From contig NZ_CP065053.1 of assembly GCF_015689335.1 (NCBI RefSeq), positions 5,890,001 to 5,954,000 on the forward strand: DNA of 64,000 nucleotides, given 5' to 3'. Numbering within the stretch: the stretch's first letter is position 1; the number at the start of each line of letters is the position of its first letter. The notes under the pieces were generated by a model. That model saw only the letters and a list, made by a program, of their open reading frames with translations, was not told where the DNA came from and made no database searches. The DNA comes from Massilia antarctica. GTDB taxonomy: Bacteria > Pseudomonadota > Gammaproteobacteria > Burkholderiales > Burkholderiaceae_D. Shown here piece after piece: positions 34,640 to 46,617 of the stretch. A program made the position numbers and the translations under genes.

Positions 34640-35953
34640 ATGCCGATCGACCCAACTATCCCGGCGCCGCCCGCGCCGCTGTCCGCGCAGGTGCAGTCGC
34701 TGGTGTCCTTCCTCGATCACGAGGCGCAGCCGATGATCGTGCTCGATCCCGACTACAACATCCTCGCCGCCAATGACGCCTACCGGCGCCAGTTCGGCGC
34801 CACCGGCAAGCCGTTCATCGGCCAGAAGTGCTACCGCGTCTCGCACCACTACGAGCTGCCCTGCGACCAGGCGGGCGAGCATTGTCCGATGAAGAAGGCG
34901 CAGGAATTGCGCGGGCCGGACCGGGTGCTGCACATTCACCACACGCCGCGCGGCCCTGAACATGTGGATGTCGAATTGCGCCCGATTTTCGATGAACACG
35001 GCGTCATTACCGCGTACGTCGAGCGCCTGTCGACGGTGCGCAGCGCGTCGGCGCGGCCCAGCGACGGTGGGCTGGTCGGCCGCGCGCCCGCCTTCAACCA
35101 GGCGCTGGCGGCGTTGCAGCGGGTGGCGCCATCGATGCTGCCGGTGCTGCTGCTGGGCGAATCGGGGACCGGCAAGGAACTGTTCGCGCGCGCCGTGCAC
35201 GCCACCAGCGCGCGCGCCGGCGGCCCGCTGGTGGTGGTCGACTGCTCGGGCCTGAGCGAAACCCTGTTCGAAAGCGAACTGTTCGGGCATGAAAAAGGCG
35301 CGTTCACGGGTGCGGCGGTGCGCAAGCCGGGGCTGGTGGAGACGGCGCAGGACGGCAGCATTTTTCTCGATGAAATCGGCGACGTGCCGCTGGCCATGCA
35401 GGTCAAGCTGCTGCGCCTGATCGAAACGGGGACGTACCGGCGCGTGGGCGGCGTGGAAACCTTGCACGCCAACTTTCGCCTGATCGCCGCGACCCACAAG
35501 CCGCTCGATGCGATGGTGGCGCGCGGCGAGTTCCGGCAAGACCTGTTTTACCGCATCAATGCGTTTCCGATCCGCCTGCCGCCGCTGCGCGAGCGCGCCG
35601 ACGACATCGCCCTGCTGGCCGATTCCTTCCTGCGGCGCGCCGGCGGCGGCATGCGCACGCTGAGCATCGATCCGGAGGCGCTGGCTGCGCTGCGGCGGCG
35701 AGCGTGGCCGGGCAATATCCGCGAGCTGCGCAATGTGCTCGACCATGCCAGCCTGTTCGCCGACGATGGCGTGATCCGGGTCGCGCATCTGCCGGCGGCG
35801 CCGGCCCTGTCCAGCCCTGTGCCGAAGGCCGCCGGCGGCGCATTCGATGACGTGCCGAGCCAGTTTGCAGGCACCCGCAGCGAGCTTGCGGCGTCGCTCG
35901 GCATCAGCGAGCGCACCTTGTACCGGCGCCTCAAGCGGCAGGCCAAGGGGTAA
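34640..35953 (+). CDS. fisR: Sigma-54-dependent Fis-family activator, FisR-like sulfide sensor
   Basis: A 437-aa enhancer-binding protein starting at the ATG at 34640 (AGGAG, spacing 7). The N-terminal sensor domain (1-135) has Cys64, Cys75 and Cys82: spacing C-x10-C-x6-C, the same as Cys53/64/71 of FisR from Cupriavidus, where polysulfide reacts with these cysteines. The AAA+ centre has GESGTGKE (Walker A), the GAFTGA loop ([13 protein letters not shown]) and FLDEIGD (Walker B). The C-terminus is a Fis-type HTH ([19 protein letters not shown]). It is divergent from the dioxygenase-SQR operon and would activate it through the -24/-12 promoter. Confidence 0.88.
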   Translation: MPIDPTIPAPPAPLSAQVQSLVSFLDHEAQPMIVLDPDYNILAANDAYRRQFGATGKPFIGQKCYRVSHHYELPCDQAGEHCPMKKAQELRGPDRVLHIHHTPRGPEHVDVELRPIFDEHGVITAYVERLSTVRSASARPSDGGLVGRAPAFNQALAALQRVAPSMLPVLLLGESGTGKELFARAVHATSARAGGPLVVVDCSGLSETLFESELFGHEKGAFTGAAVRKPGLVETAQDGSIFLDEIGDVPLAMQVKLLRLIETGTYRRVGGVETLHANFRLIAATHKPLDAMVARGEFRQDLFYRINAFPIRLPPLRERADDIALLADSFLRRAGGGMRTLSIDPEALAALRRRAWPGNIRELRNVLDHASLFADDGVIRVAHLPAAPALSSPVPKAAGGAFDDVPSQFAGTRSELAASLGISERTLYRRLKRQAKG

Positions 35954-36112
35954 TCGCGCCGTCGCGTGTGGCCGATCGTTCGCCCGGACATTGCGTGGCA
36001 AGCGCCAGGAGATTGCCATGTTCCAGAGGCCAAGGTGATTTGCTGAATTGTCCGCGTTACATTGTCCAGAGCCACAAAAGCAGCGTGTGGTCGAGCGTGC
36101 ATCCGGGTTTGC

Positions 36113-39100
36113 TCATCCATTGACAATCAATTTTCTTAGCGTAAGCAATGCGCCCATGTAATCGAATGCATCCAAGTCACTTTCCAATTGCTTTGCTCCC
36201 AGGCCAAGCGACGTGATCAGCAGCGCCTTGTTTTCCTCAAACACATCGGCTGCGGCCGTATCGTCGGATGCCAGCAATACTTCCATTTGGTTTAGAACCG
36301 CCCGCAGCTTGTCCGGATTCGCTGCGGCGTCGTCCACCGCCGCAGTCGTGACCGACAAGTACTTGAGCGCCTTTTCCAGGGCAGTCTGCTGGGCGCGCAC
36401 ATCGTCAATCAACGCGGCCATGTCAGTTGCAGGATCGCTGGCACGCAAGGCATTTTCCACTGCCGCGGCGGCGGCTTGCAAACCGATGGCGCCCAGTGAA
36501 CCCGCCGCCCCCTTTAGCGTATGCAAGCGCTGCCGCACTGCCTTGTCGTCTCCGGCAGTCATCTCGGCTTCAAGCTTGCCGGCATCATCGTGGTGATGGG
36601 CGGCTAGCTGCAGCAACAACTTCACCAGCGTCGCGGCATCGCCACCCAATACGCCCAGGCCGCAGCCAATATCGAGCCCGCCGAAATCAGCAAGTGAGTC
36701 CAGAATGCCATCGGGGTGACGGGGCTGCAAGTGGGTCGACTGAGCGTGGGCAATGCCCTGCACCTCGCCGGCCAGCGTATTGTGGCCGCTGGCAGACAAC
36801 CATTTCAGTAGAGTCTCATACAGTGCTACCGGTTCCACTGGCTTGACGATGAAGTCATTCATGCCGGCCTCCTCGCAATCGCGCCGGTTTTCGTCGAACG
36901 CATCGGCTGTCAGCGCGACGATCGGTGTATTTTTCCATTCCGGCAGTGCGCGAATGGCGCGCGTCGCTTCCACTCCATCCATATAGGGCATCTGGATGTC
37001 CATCAGGATCAGGTCATAGTTCGCTGATTGCGCCATTGCCACCGCCTGACGGCCATCGACCGCGATATCGGCCGACAGATCCACGGCATGAAGCAGCTCC
37101 AGTGCGACCTCGCTATTGATTTCATTGTCTTCCGCCAAGAGGATGCGCGCGCCGCCATGCTGCTGACGCAGGCGTGTTTCAGCGGCGGACGGATCGGCAA
37201 AGGATGGCGCGACCGGCATCACACCGTGTCCGCGTTGCAGACGGGCGGTGAACCAGAACGTGCTGCCCGCGCCAAGCGTGCTTTCAGCGCCGACTTCGCC
37301 CCCCATCAGGCGTGCCAGGCGCCGGCTGATCGCCAGCCCGAGTCCGGTGCCGCCGTATTTTCGCGTCGTTGACGTGTCGGCTTGCTCAAACGCCTGGAAC
37401 AGTCTGGCGATGGTTTCCGGGGCGATGCCGATGCCGCTGTCCTGGACTTCAAAACGCACCAACAGAACGCCATCCTTGTCTTCCAGCAGGCGCGCGCGCA
37501 AGACCACTGAGCCCTGGTCGGTGAACTTGACTGCGTTGCTGGCATAGTTGAGCAAGGCTTGGCGCACGCGGGTGGGGTCACCGCGCAGCCATAGCGGCAC
37601 CGTGGCACCGTCAACTTCCACGCGCAAGCCCTTGGCACGCGCCGGCTCGCCGATCATCGAGGCCACATTGTCCAGCACGGCGGAAAGATGAAAATCGGTG
37701 CACTCGAGCTGAACGCGGTCGGCCTCGATCTTGGAAAGGTCAAGGATGTCGTTGATGATCGATAGCAGGTGCCGTCCGGCGCTGTCGATCTTGTCAAGGC
37801 GCGCCGCCTGCACGGGCGTGGCGCCGGCCCTTTGCATCAAGTGGCTCAGTCCGATGATTGCATTCATCGGCGTGCGGATTTCATGGCTCATGTTGGCAAG
37901 AAAAGCGCTCTTGGCCTGGTTCGCGGTGTCAGCGTGCTGCCTGGCCTTGACCAGCTCCGAGGTGCGTAGTTGCACCAGTTCTTCCAGATGGAAGCGATGA
38001 CGGTCGAGCTCCATTCCAAGCCGCTTTTTCTCGGTGATATCTTCCTTGACTGCCACAAAGTGACTGATGGAGCCATCCGACCGGCACAGCGGGCTGATAA
38101 TCGCGAATTCGACGTATTCGCGGCCATCCTTTTTGCGGTTCCAGAACTCGCCCTTCCACGGCTTTCCACGGGTCAAGGCACTCCACATTGCCGCGTACGT
38201 TCCCGGCGACGTCTTGCCGGATCGAAGCAGCCGTGGGTTTTTCCCGATCACTTCATCCGACGCATAGCCGGTAGCCAGCACAAAGGCATCGTTGACGTAT
38301 TCGATGCGGGCCTCGAGATCGGTGATCATGATGCTTTCCGAGCTCTGCTCGACGGCCAGCGAGAGCTTGCGCAACTGCTCCCCTTCTTTCTTGCGCGCAC
38401 TAATGTCCTGGTAGATGCCCAAGACGCCAATGATCTGGTTATCCGGGTCGAACAGCGCCGCTTTGGATGTGCGTAGCCAAACCGTTGTGCCGTCCGGCCT
38501 GGCTTGCCGTTCCTCGAAGTCCAGCATTGTCGTGCGACCGTCCATGACTGCCCGGTCATCGGCACGAAATGCCTCGGCTTGTTCCTTCCACACCAGTTCA
38601 AGATCAGTCTTGCCGATCAATTCATCAGGGCTGGTGTAGCCGGCATCGCTGGCAAATTCGGTATTGCAACCAAGATAGCGCGATTCGCGGTCCTTCCAGA
38701 ATATGCGGGCGGGCACCGTTTCCACGACCGATCGCAGCAGGGAATTCGATTCCCGCAGCGCCGACTCTGTCTGCATTTGTTTGGTCACGTCCTTGGCCAG
38801 GACCAGCTGGGCTGGCCGGCCAAGGAAGGTAAACTGGTGGACGACGATGTCAACCAGGATCAGACTGCTATCCTTGCGGCGATGTTGCCAGAGGCCAGGA
38901 TGTGGCAAGCCGGCAGGCATGTCGGATATATACTCGCGCAGGCGATCTGCCTCCGTTGACGGCCAAATATCCAGTACAGAGAGTCTCAGGAACTCTTCCC
39001 TGCTGTAGCCGTAGTGCGCCACTGCCGCGTCATTGACGGCCAAAAAAGCCAGCGATCCAAGGTCATGCACCCACATGGGTTGTGGATTGCTGTCGAACAT

Positions 39101-40693
39101 TTCCCGGTACCGCGCTTCGCTGTCGCGCAGCGCAAGTTCAGTTGCGACACGAGCAGCGTCGCGAGCAAAGCCGTCGAGTGCGAAGCTGATATCGTCAGCC
39201 ATGTCGATCAACAGCTTGCGAATATCGGCGTCGAACGCGTTCGCTTCGGCTGCGTACACGGTCAAGGCGCCAATGACACGTCCATGACGTCGTACCGGCA
39301 GTGCGGCCGACGCGGCCAACCCGGCGCTGACGCCTTTCTCGTGCCACGGCGCCGTGCTTGGATCGTTCTGAAAATCCTGGCACCACACCGGTATATTGTT
39401 CCGGATCGCGGTTCCGGTCGGGCCACGTCCGCATTCGTCGTCAGCCAGCGTCGAGACATGCAGATCATCCAGGTAGTCCTGTTCCGGGCCATGCATTGCG
39501 ACCGGCACTACCCTCGCGCCGCCGGCCTCCACCATGGCGATCGTGGCCAGCCTCATCCCCCCGGACTCGACTATGATGCGGCAAGCCTCGTGCAGCAGTG
39601 TGCCCTGGTCGGCGCTGCGCACGATGGCCTCATTGCACTGGCTCAGTGCCGCATACAGGGCAGTGACGCGCATGATCCTCGCTTCTGACTTCTTGCGCTC
39701 GTCGATCACATCGAACAAGGCGACAAAATGATCAGGCGCAGGGCAATACGCGGTCACCGACAGCCACATGTGCATGGCATCGAGATGGATTTCAAAGCGC
39801 TCCGACTGTCCTGTCCTGGCCACCCTGCCATAAATGTCGAACATGCGCGGGTCGGATTCCCGGATTCCCGGAACGATTTCGCTGATTTTCTTGCCAACCA
39901 CGTCCTTCAAGCCGGTCTGCAACTCGAACGCATCGTTCACCGCCAGATAGAGAAAATCGCTGGGCCGGCCGTCTTCGTACAACATCCGGCAATAGGCGGC
40001 CCCATTCATCATGTTGACAAACAGGCGGCGATACAGTTGCTCACTTTCGATCAATGCGGCCTCGGCCTGCTTGCGTTCGGTGATATCCCGGGAGTACCCG
40101 AACAGGCCGATCACCTTACCGCTCACGTCCCGGATAGGCCCTTTGGTCGTTATGTAGGTACGCTTGCCTTCGCTCGTATCGAGAAGCTGCTCAATCGTGA
40201 TGACCTTGTTTTCTGCCAATACCTGGCGATCGCTGGCGCGAAACTCTTCGACCTGGGCAGTTGGAAACAAACTGGCATCGTCGCGTCCGAGCACCTGCTC
40301 GGCAGTCTTGCCGGTCAAGCGCACTGCCGCGAGGTTGTGCAGCAGGTAACGGCCCTCCAGGTCCTTGGCGAAAATCGGATCAACCGAGCTGTCTGATATG
40401 GCGGCCAGTAACTGCAGCGCGCGCAACTTCTCGGTTTGCGCTTCAATGGTGCGCGTCGCGGCAAGCAATGCCTGATCCAGCATGCGCCGGATCAGGCCGT
40501 AAAGCAGCACCGATGTCGCCACGACAAAGGCCGCGTCAGTGACGACGTGGGCAAGCGCGAGCTCGGACGCCACCGGGAACAGCTGCGCCAGGACTTCATC
40601 GGCAAAAAAAACAATCCAGATGCCTGCGAACAATGCGTACGCCAGCACAATTTTCAAGCTTGCCCATGCGCTCGATTTCTTTAATTCGAGCAT
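36113..40693 (-). CDS. Hybrid sensor histidine kinase with multiple PAS, GAF, REC and HPt domains
   Basis: A 1526-aa membrane kinase. Two N-terminal membrane helices (residues about 10-70) are followed by PAS domains at about 95-215 and 220-335, a GAF domain at about 345-505 ([20 protein letters not shown]), and further PAS domains to about 895. The HisKA dimerisation helix holds the phosphoacceptor His in [18 protein letters not shown]. The ATPase domain has the [11 protein letters not shown] and GIGIAPETI boxes. A receiver domain follows ([32 protein letters not shown]), then an HPt domain with [12 protein letters not shown]. This is a full phosphorelay protein, probably passing to another regulator. 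Its start overlaps the HD-GYP gene by 13 bases. The signal is not evident. Confidence 0.93.
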   Translation of the reverse strand: MLELKKSSAWASLKIVLAYALFAGIWIVFFADEVLAQLFPVASELALAHVVTDAAFVVATSVLLYGLIRRMLDQALLAATRTIEAQTEKLRALQLLAAISDSSVDPIFAKDLEGRYLLHNLAAVRLTGKTAEQVLGRDDASLFPTAQVEEFRASDRQVLAENKVITIEQLLDTSEGKRTYITTKGPIRDVSGKVIGLFGYSRDITERKQAEAALIESEQLYRRLFVNMMNGAAYCRMLYEDGRPSDFLYLAVNDAFELQTGLKDVVGKKISEIVPGIRESDPRMFDIYGRVARTGQSERFEIHLDAMHMWLSVTAYCPAPDHFVALFDVIDERKKSEARIMRVTALYAALSQCNEAIVRSADQGTLLHEACRIIVESGGMRLATIAMVEAGGARVVPVAMHGPEQDYLDDLHVSTLADDECGRGPTGTAIRNNIPVWCQDFQNDPSTAPWHEKGVSAGLAASAALPVRRHGRVIGALTVYAAEANAFDADIRKLLIDMADDISFALDGFARDAARVATELALRDSEARYREMFDSNPQPMWVHDLGSLAFLAVNDAAVAHYGYSREEFLRLSVLDIWPSTEADRLREYISDMPAGLPHPGLWQHRRKDSSLILVDIVVHQFTFLGRPAQLVLAKDVTKQMQTESALRESNSLLRSVVETVPARIFWKDRESRYLGCNTEFASDAGYTSPDELIGKTDLELVWKEQAEAFRADDRAVMDGRTTMLDFEERQARPDGTTVWLRTSKAALFDPDNQIIGVLGIYQDISARKKEGEQLRKLSLAVEQSSESIMITDLEARIEYVNDAFVLATGYASDEVIGKNPRLLRSGKTSPGTYAAMWSALTRGKPWKGEFWNRKKDGREYVEFAIISPLCRSDGSISHFVAVKEDITEKKRLGMELDRHRFHLEELVQLRTSELVKARQHADTANQAKSAFLANMSHEIRTPMNAIIGLSHLMQRAGATPVQAARLDKIDSAGRHLLSIINDILDLSKIEADRVQLECTDFHLSAVLDNVASMIGEPARAKGLRVEVDGATVPLWLRGDPTRVRQALLNYASNAVKFTDQGSVVLRARLLEDKDGVLLVRFEVQDSGIGIAPETIARLFQAFEQADTSTTRKYGGTGLGLAISRRLARLMGGEVGAESTLGAGSTFWFTARLQRGHGVMPVAPSFADPSAAETRLRQQHGGARILLAEDNEINSEVALELLHAVDLSADIAVDGRQAVAMAQSANYDLILMDIQMPYMDGVEATRAIRALPEWKNTPIVALTADAFDENRRDCEEAGMNDFIVKPVEPVALYETLLKWLSASGHNTLAGEVQGIAHAQSTHLQPRHPDGILDSLADFGGLDIGCGLGVLGGDAATLVKLLLQLAAHHHDDAGKLEAEMTAGDDKAVRQRLHTLKGAAGSLGAIGLQAAAAAVENALRASDPATDMAALIDDVRAQQTALEKALKYLSVTTAAVDDAAANPDKLRAVLNQMEVLLASDDTAAADVFEENKALLITSLGLGAKQLESDLDAFDYMGALLTLRKLIVNG

Positions 40694-41841
40694 GAGATTT
40701 CTGACAGATTCAAGGGTCGTCGAGGTTCGCCCGGGAGCGCATCCCCGGCGAAGGCGTCCCCCGTATCCCGGCAGCCACGTGCGATGTCTGAAAATTCCTT
40801 GAACTCAGCAAGGAAGGCATCGACGACGTCGGGATCAAAATGCTTGCCGCGCCCGGATTGAATGATGTCTCGCGCCCTGTCGTGGCTCATGGCAACTTTG
40901 TACACGCGCGGCGAAATCAGCGCGTCGAACACATCGGCCACGGCCATCAGGCGCGCGGAAATCGGGATCGCGTCGCCAGCCAGACCGTCCGGGTAGCCGC
41001 TGCCGTCCCATTTTTCGTGGTGCCAGTGGGCGATCTGCTTGGCGACCGAAAGAAATTCAAGCGGCGTATCCAGATCGCGCTCGGCATGTTCGATCGCATC
41101 GCTGCCCAGCCTGGCATGCGTTTGCATGATCAAGAATTCGTCCGGTGTCAATTTGCCAGGCTTGAGCAGGATGTAGTCAGGTATCCCTACTTTGCCGATG
41201 TCGTGCAGCGGCGCCGAGCGCGACAGCAGGTCGATGTAGCGCTCGGTCAGCGTGGCGCAGAAGCGCGGATGGGTGCGCAGCGTGACGGCCAACTTTTGAA
41301 CATAGGCTTGGGTGCGCAGGATGTGCGCGCCTGTTTCCGGGTCGCGGGTTTCCGCAAGATGGGCCAGCGCCCGGATAGTGGCGCGCTGGGTCAGATCGTT
41401 TTCGGCCATGCGCCTGCTCACTTCGGCCTCAAGCGCAGCATTTTTGTCTTTCAGCCAGTCGCGCGCCTGCTTGGCCAGAAGTTGGGTACGCACCCGGGCC
41501 AGCAACACGATGGGCTTGATCGGCTTGGTGATGTAATCCGCCGCGCCGAGCTGCAATCCATGCTCTTCGTTTTCCGCCTCGGCCATCGCGGTCAGGAAGA
41601 CAACAGGGATATCGCGCGTGGCCGGGTTCTCGCGCAAGCGGACAAGAACGGCATACCCATCCATATCCGGCATCATCACATCGAGCAGGATCAAGTCCGG
41701 TCGTGGGCCGCTCGCCGCTGCCCGCAATGCGGCTGAGCCGGAGTTAGCGGCACGCACCAGGAATTCCGGCCGCAGCAGGTGGGTAAGCAGTGCCAGGTTG
41801 GTCGGCTCGTCATCGACGACCAGGATAGTTCCGTTCGTCAT
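40681..41841 (-). CDS. Response regulator with HD-GYP c-di-GMP phosphodiesterase domain
   Basis: A 386-aa protein with the ATG at 41841 (GGAAG upstream); an in-frame TTG at 41856 is less likely. The receiver domain is [18 protein letters not shown] with phosphoacceptor Asp in [15 protein letters not shown]. After a coiled linker the HD-GYP domain shows [10 protein letters not shown] and [14 protein letters not shown], the metal-binding and GYP signature for hydrolysis of cyclic di-GMP. It is upstream of and overlaps the hybrid kinase gene, so both are probably co-transcribed and the kinase may phosphorylate it. Confidence 0.93.
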   Translation of the reverse strand: MTNGTILVVDDEPTNLALLTHLLRPEFLVRAANSGSAALRAAASGPRPDLILLDVMMPDMDGYAVLVRLRENPATRDIPVVFLTAMAEAENEEHGLQLGAADYITKPIKPIVLLARVRTQLLAKQARDWLKDKNAALEAEVSRRMAENDLTQRATIRALAHLAETRDPETGAHILRTQAYVQKLAVTLRTHPRFCATLTERYIDLLSRSAPLHDIGKVGIPDYILLKPGKLTPDEFLIMQTHARLGSDAIEHAERDLDTPLEFLSVAKQIAHWHHEKWDGSGYPDGLAGDAIPISARLMAVADVFDALISPRVYKVAMSHDRARDIIQSGRGKHFDPDVVDAFLAEFKEFSDIARGCRDTGDAFAGDALPGEPRRPLNLSEISCSN

Positions 41842-42192
41842 GACTCGCTTCCGCAAAGGGTAAATAGTGCACCGCGCCCAGTCTTTACGTGGCAGGCGTT
41901 AGTTCATTGTATGTCAGGCGGGTGTCGGCACCGGAGAATCGGAAAGGTATATTTGGTGGTCTGCGCCTGGCGCCATGGAAGGCCATCAAAAAAATTTGCT
42001 CTATTGCCAAGCCACGAGCAAGCTGAGGCGTACTGTCAAGTTCGGCTGCGCATAAACTGTCGCGTGTCTGCGCAATGTGTGCCGGCTGCCGTTTGCTCAC
42101 CCAAGAACCCGGACGCAGTCCATGATACATTGGCATGATTCGCTTGAAGAGAAGCCAGTCTTCGCTGCAATACAGCACAACAGGGGTCACAG
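41842..42192. other. Intergenic region between HD-GYP regulator and YdhR-like gene
   Basis: A 351-base divergent intergenic stretch with lower GC than its neighbours. It must hold the promoters for both sides. I see no recognisable sigma-54 or FNR-like site and no convincing terminator or small ORF. Confidence 0.5.
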
Positions 42193-42504
42193 ATGATTAT
42201 CGCAATAACCGGGTTCGCCTTGCCCAAGCCAATTACTCACGGCGAAGCGCGCAGCATTTTCCTGAGCACCGCGCCCACCTATCAAGACGTGCCTGGTTTG
42301 CTTCAAAAGCACTACCTGCTCTCCGAAGATGGCGCCACGGCGGGCGGCGTGTACGTGTGGAATTCGCAGGCGGACGCGGAAGCGATGTACACGCCAGCAT
42401 GGCGCGCATTCGTCCGGGAAAAGTACGGCACCGAGCCAACGGTCACCTACTTCGACAGCCCCGTGATGGTCGACAACGTGGCTCAAAAGGTCTTTACCTA
42501 CTAG
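42193..42504 (+). CDS. YdhR-like small monooxygenase-fold protein
   Basis: A 103-aa ferredoxin-fold (ABM/YdhR-like) protein. It has IIAITGFALPKPITHGEARSIFLSTAPTYQDVPGLLQKHYLLSED (in pieces) with a GGVYVWNSQADAEAMYT segment, the pattern of YdhR-type proteins that resemble antibiotic-biosynthesis monooxygenases. No cofactor residues are seen. Its function in cells is unknown. It converges with the CHASE kinase gene, the two stops being only 6 bases apart. Confidence 0.75.
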   Translation: MIIAITGFALPKPITHGEARSIFLSTAPTYQDVPGLLQKHYLLSEDGATAGGVYVWNSQADAEAMYTPAWRAFVREKYGTEPTVTYFDSPVMVDNVAQKVFTY

Positions 42505-42510
42505 CAGTCT

Positions 42511-45500
42511 TCATGCGTTCGAAGCTGGCATACGCCCCGCCAGCGCCTCGCGCACATGCTGGGCCAGTTGCGCGCGGCGGTACGGCTTGCCGAGCAGCCG
42601 CACGCCCTCATCGAGCCGGCCGCCCGTGGTGAGCGCGTCGCGCGTGTAGCCCGACGTGTACAACACCGCCACCCCCGGCAACGCCTGCTGCGCCAGCGCC
42701 ACCAGTTCGATGCTCGACACCGGCCCCGGCATGACCACATCGGTAAACAACAGGTCGATCCAGGCGCCCGCACGGATCATGGCCAGCGCGCTGGCGCCGT
42801 CGTGCGCTTCCAGCACGCAATAACCGAGCTCGTTCAGGGTCGACATCGCCGTGGCGCGCACTTCCTCGTCGTCCTCCACCACCAGCACCGTTTCGCCGCC
42901 GCCGACCACGTTCTGCTCGGGCGCGCCAACCTTGCCGCTGGCGCGCTCGGCCGAGCGCGGCAGGTAGATCACCACCGTGGTCCCCATGCCCGCCACGCTG
43001 TCGAGCACGATATGGCCGCCGCTCTGCTTGACGAAACCGTACGCCATGCTCAACCCCAGGCCGGTCCCCTGCCCCACCGGCTTGGTGGTGAAGAAAGGCT
43101 CGAACGCGTGCGCGATGACCTCGCGGTCCATGCCCTGCCCCGTATCGGCAAAGCTGAAGCGGATGTAGTCGCCGGGCGCGAGGTCGAGCAGCGCGCCCGT
43201 TTCCCCCGCGCCGATGCGCTCGTTGCACAGGCCGATAGTCAGCACGCCGCCGCCGGGCATGGCGTCGCGCGCATTGATCGCCAGGTTCATGACCACGTTT
43301 TCCCACTGGCCGGGATCGACCAGGGTATTCCACAAACCCTCATCGGCCTCGATACGGACGCGCACCGACTCGCCCAGCGCGCGCTGCAACAGCTCATCCA
43401 TGGACTGCAAGGTCTGCAGCGGATTGACGACCACCGGCTGCAGCGGCTGGCGCCGCGCGAAGGCGAGCAGCTGCGAGGCCAGCTTGGCGCCGCGGTCGAC
43501 CGCCGACTGCATGCTGTTCAGGCGCTTTTGCAGGCGCGCATCGTCGCGGTTGCTCAGCTGGAGCAGTTGCACATTGCCGCCGATGACATGCAGCACGTTG
43601 TTGAAGTCGTGCGCCACGCCGCCGGTCAGCTTGCCGACCGCTTCGAGCTTTTGTGCATGCTGGAGCGCGTGGCGGGCGTCTTCCAGCGCGCGGCTGCGTT
43701 CGACTTCGAGCTGCTCGGCTTGTTTGCGCCCGGAGACATCGCGCATGAAGGCGCTCACGACAAAGCCGGAGGCCTGCGGAAAACCGGCGATGGCCAGTTC
43801 CACCGGCACGCGCCGGCCGTCACGGTGGCGCGCGCTGACCTCGAACACATTACGGATCACGGTGCCCACGCCGCTGGCCACCATGCGCGCGATGCCGGCG
43901 TTGTGCGCATCGCGCAGTTCGGGCGGAATAATCAGCTCGGCCAGATCGTGCCCGATGGCGGCCGCCGCCGGCCAGCCGAACATGGCTTCGGCCTTGGCGT
44001 TCCAGTCGCTGATGCGCCCGTCCGCGCTGACCGCGACGAACGCATCGTGCGAATGGTCGAGGATGACCTTGACCCGGTGCTGCTCGGCCGCCAGGCGCGC
44101 ATTCGCTTCGAGCAGGGTGCGCTCGTCGGCCTTGGCGCGGGTGATGTCGGTATGGGTGCCGATGGTGCGCAAGGGGTGCCCATCGAGGTCGCGCGTGACC
44201 GCCATGCCGCGCGAGCGAATCCAGCGCCAGGTGCCATTCTTGCAGCGCAGCCGGAACTGGCACTCGTAGGATTGATCGGTGCTGTCGACGTAGGCGTTGA
44301 GCGTGGCGAGCACGCGCGCGCGGTCCTCGTCGTGGATCAGGGCTTCGAAGGCGGCATTGGTAGGCGCGATCTCGTCGGCGCCGTAACCGAGCATTTCCTT
44401 CCAGCGGCGCGAATGGACGATACTGCCGGTGCCGCGGTTCCAGTCCCAGACGCCGTCGCCGGCGCCTTCGAGCGCGTATTTCCAGCGAAATTCGCTGGCA
44501 CTGAGCTGCTGCGTCATGTCGGCCGCCAGCGCCACGGCGCGTCCGCGCCCGGACGCGAGGGTCCAGACCAGCAGCGCCAGCAAAACCCCGGCGGCCGCAC
44601 CGACGATGGCGATGAACTGCGGCCGGTCCGATTGCAGGCGCGCCTCGAACTTCGCGGCCGAGCGCATCTGCAAGGTCCACGGCCGCCCGGCGACCACCAC
44701 GCGCAAAGTGGTGGAAAAACGCGCCGGGCGCTGCATCTCGGCGGGGGTTTCGCGCGCGGAACGGAACAAGCGGGCACTGTCGTCAACCGTGTTGCCGTCG
44801 TAGATAGAGAGCATGATGTCTTCCGAACGCTCGCCGCCCAGGCCGGCCATCAGGTCATCCATGCGGAACGGCGCGCCGACCCAGCCGATGAGGTGCTGGC
44901 GCCGCTCGGCCACGGTCGCGGTCGCCGCATCGCGCCGGTACACGGGCAGGTACATGACCAGCCCTGCCTGCTCGTTGCGGCCATTTTCCTGGACCAGGCG
45001 CACCTTGCCCGAGGCCGCCGCGCGGCCGGTATCGCGCGCGCGTTCCATGGCCACGCGGCGGGCCGGATCGCTCAGCATGTCGAAGCCGAGCGCGCGCAGG
45101 TTCAGCCCGGTGAAGGGCTCGATGTGGGTGATGGCCGACAACACCGGCCGCTCGCCCAGGGGATGGACAGTGTAAGCCGGACTCTCGCGACGCCGTTGGG
45201 CGGTATGGGCGTCGAGCTGTGCGGGCGCGAGCAGTTCGACCAGGGCGATTCCCTGGATGCCGGGATAGGTTTCGTCGAGCTTGAGCGATGCGATATAGGC
45301 GCGGAAATCCTTGCTGTCGACCTGCATCGAGCCGAGCAGGAAGGCCTGGGTGCCGCGCTGCACCTGCTCGTAGGTCGCCATGCGCTGCTCGAGGCGCCGC
45401 TCCATCTCGCGCGTCTCGAAGGCGAATTCGGCCTCCTGGCTGGCCAGCAGTTCGGCGCGCGCGAAGTGCCAGGCGAAGCCGGTTGCGATCATGGCAAGCA

Positions 45501-45612
45501 GGAAAATCGATAGCGCCAGAATGAAGGCGGCGTATTTACTGCGCGGGCGGGCGGCACGCGGTCCGCCACTGCGCTTGTCGTCAGGCTGGGCAACGCTGTT
45601 CGGCATAGGCAT
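42511..45612 (-). CDS. CHASE-domain hybrid histidine kinase with PAS and REC domains
   Basis: A 1033-aa membrane kinase. One helix near residue 40 precedes a periplasmic CHASE domain (about 85-320, with GIQGIALVELLAP, HIEPFTGLNLRALGFDM, AASGKVRLVQENG) and a second helix is near 345. Two PAS domains follow (about 375-495 and 510-630). The HisKA box has GKLTGGVAHDFNNVLHVIGG. The ATPase domain ends with GLGLSMAYGFVKQSGGHI. The C-terminal receiver domain (TVLVVEDDEEVRATAMSTLNE, DLLFTDVVMPGP) could feed back or act as a phosphate sink. CHASE domains bind small periplasmic ligands; here the ligand is unknown. Confidence 0.92.
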   Translation of the reverse strand: MPMPNSVAQPDDKRSGGPRAARPRSKYAAFILALSIFLLAMIATGFAWHFARAELLASQEAEFAFETREMERRLEQRMATYEQVQRGTQAFLLGSMQVDSKDFRAYIASLKLDETYPGIQGIALVELLAPAQLDAHTAQRRRESPAYTVHPLGERPVLSAITHIEPFTGLNLRALGFDMLSDPARRVAMERARDTGRAAASGKVRLVQENGRNEQAGLVMYLPVYRRDAATATVAERRQHLIGWVGAPFRMDDLMAGLGGERSEDIMLSIYDGNTVDDSARLFRSARETPAEMQRPARFSTTLRVVVAGRPWTLQMRSAAKFEARLQSDRPQFIAIVGAAAGVLLALLVWTLASGRGRAVALAADMTQQLSASEFRWKYALEGAGDGVWDWNRGTGSIVHSRRWKEMLGYGADEIAPTNAAFEALIHDEDRARVLATLNAYVDSTDQSYECQFRLRCKNGTWRWIRSRGMAVTRDLDGHPLRTIGTHTDITRAKADERTLLEANARLAAEQHRVKVILDHSHDAFVAVSADGRISDWNAKAEAMFGWPAAAAIGHDLAELIIPPELRDAHNAGIARMVASGVGTVIRNVFEVSARHRDGRRVPVELAIAGFPQASGFVVSAFMRDVSGRKQAEQLEVERSRALEDARHALQHAQKLEAVGKLTGGVAHDFNNVLHVIGGNVQLLQLSNRDDARLQKRLNSMQSAVDRGAKLASQLLAFARRQPLQPVVVNPLQTLQSMDELLQRALGESVRVRIEADEGLWNTLVDPGQWENVVMNLAINARDAMPGGGVLTIGLCNERIGAGETGALLDLAPGDYIRFSFADTGQGMDREVIAHAFEPFFTTKPVGQGTGLGLSMAYGFVKQSGGHIVLDSVAGMGTTVVIYLPRSAERASGKVGAPEQNVVGGGETVLVVEDDEEVRATAMSTLNELGYCVLEAHDGASALAMIRAGAWIDLLFTDVVMPGPVSSIELVALAQQALPGVAVLYTSGYTRDALTTGGRLDEGVRLLGKPYRRAQLAQHVREALAGRMPASNA

Positions 45613-45726
45613 CTTCGAAGAGGTCAGCCTCTATTATTCACCAAACGCGGCATTCTCTACGGCAAAGTGTTGCAGTACACCTACGTGGCGCCGACTCGGT
45701 TCGCCCCGCTTGCAGTGGCGCAACAA

Positions 45727-46476
45727 TTATGCTGGGCGGGTGCCCACCAGAATCGGCTGGTAGAAGGCGCCGTCGATCCGGCGCACCTGGACAAATCCGG
45801 CTTCACGCATCAAGGCGCACATTTGGTCAGTGGAAATGGCGTAGTAGCGCGAGCGCAGCGCGTGCGTGTGGACCGCCTGGGTGGCCAGGTTTTCTTCGAT
45901 GAAGTAAAAGGTCAGGTCGTAGTGCTCGCCCTCGAAATCCCAGACCTGGAACAGCACGTAGCGCTTGCCGTCCTCGGTACGGGCGCCGTAGGGCTTGACC
46001 AGGTTGACGCCGCGCTCTTCGCGTTCGTAGTCGCGCATCGACATCAGGAAGCCGCCGCCCGGCGACAGGCAGGCGAACATCTGGCGCAGCGCGGTGAGCA
46101 GGTCGGCGTCGGTGAGCAGGTGGGGCAGCGAGTTGTCGCAGGAAAGGACGATGTCGAAGCCGGAACCGTGATGCTCGTGTGCGCGGCGCATGTCGCAGAC
46201 CGAGAAGTCGACCTTGGCGCCGGCCAGCTCGGCCTCGCGCCGGGCACGTTCGATTTCTTTTTCCGACAGGTCGGAAGCGGCCACGGAAAAGCCGCGCCGG
46301 GCCAGGCCGATAGCCTGGGTGCCGATGCCGCAGGAGACGTCCAGCAGTCGGCGCTTGCCGGGCCATTCGGCGTCGATCAGTCTGGTGAGCTGCTCGCCTT
46401 GCAGCGCGACGCTGGCGTGCCAGTCCTGGTGGATCAGATGGTAGAACGGGGTCAGGCGGTCATAAAAATCGGACAT
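45727..46476 (-). CDS. Class I SAM-dependent methyltransferase
   Basis: A 249-aa methyltransferase starting at the ATG at 46476 (GAGGAA upstream). Motif I is LLDVSCGIGTQAIGLARRG, followed by VAASDLS, a CDMRRAHEH segment and an IVLSCDNSLPHLLTD motif, the order of class I SAM enzymes. Substrate unknown; the overall form is like small-molecule methyltransferases (for example glycine/sarcosine N-methyltransferase types). No partner gene is evident; the next gene on the same strand starts 141 bases away. Confidence 0.85.
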   Translation of the reverse strand: MSDFYDRLTPFYHLIHQDWHASVALQGEQLTRLIDAEWPGKRRLLDVSCGIGTQAIGLARRGFSVAASDLSEKEIERARREAELAGAKVDFSVCDMRRAHEHHGSGFDIVLSCDNSLPHLLTDADLLTALRQMFACLSPGGGFLMSMRDYEREERGVNLVKPYGARTEDGKRYVLFQVWDFEGEHYDLTFYFIEENLATQAVHTHALRSRYYAISTDQMCALMREAGFVQVRRIDGAFYQPILVGTRPA

Positions 46477-46617
46477 GGGTTCCTCGTCAATTGCATGGCG
46501 CATGCTTGCGATAGACGGGAATGATAGCATTCAGGCAAACTTGCGCGGTACACATGTGTATTGCCATTCATGGGTTGCGTCGACATGCCGTGTCCCGTTC
46601 CTTATTGCGGCAATCGC

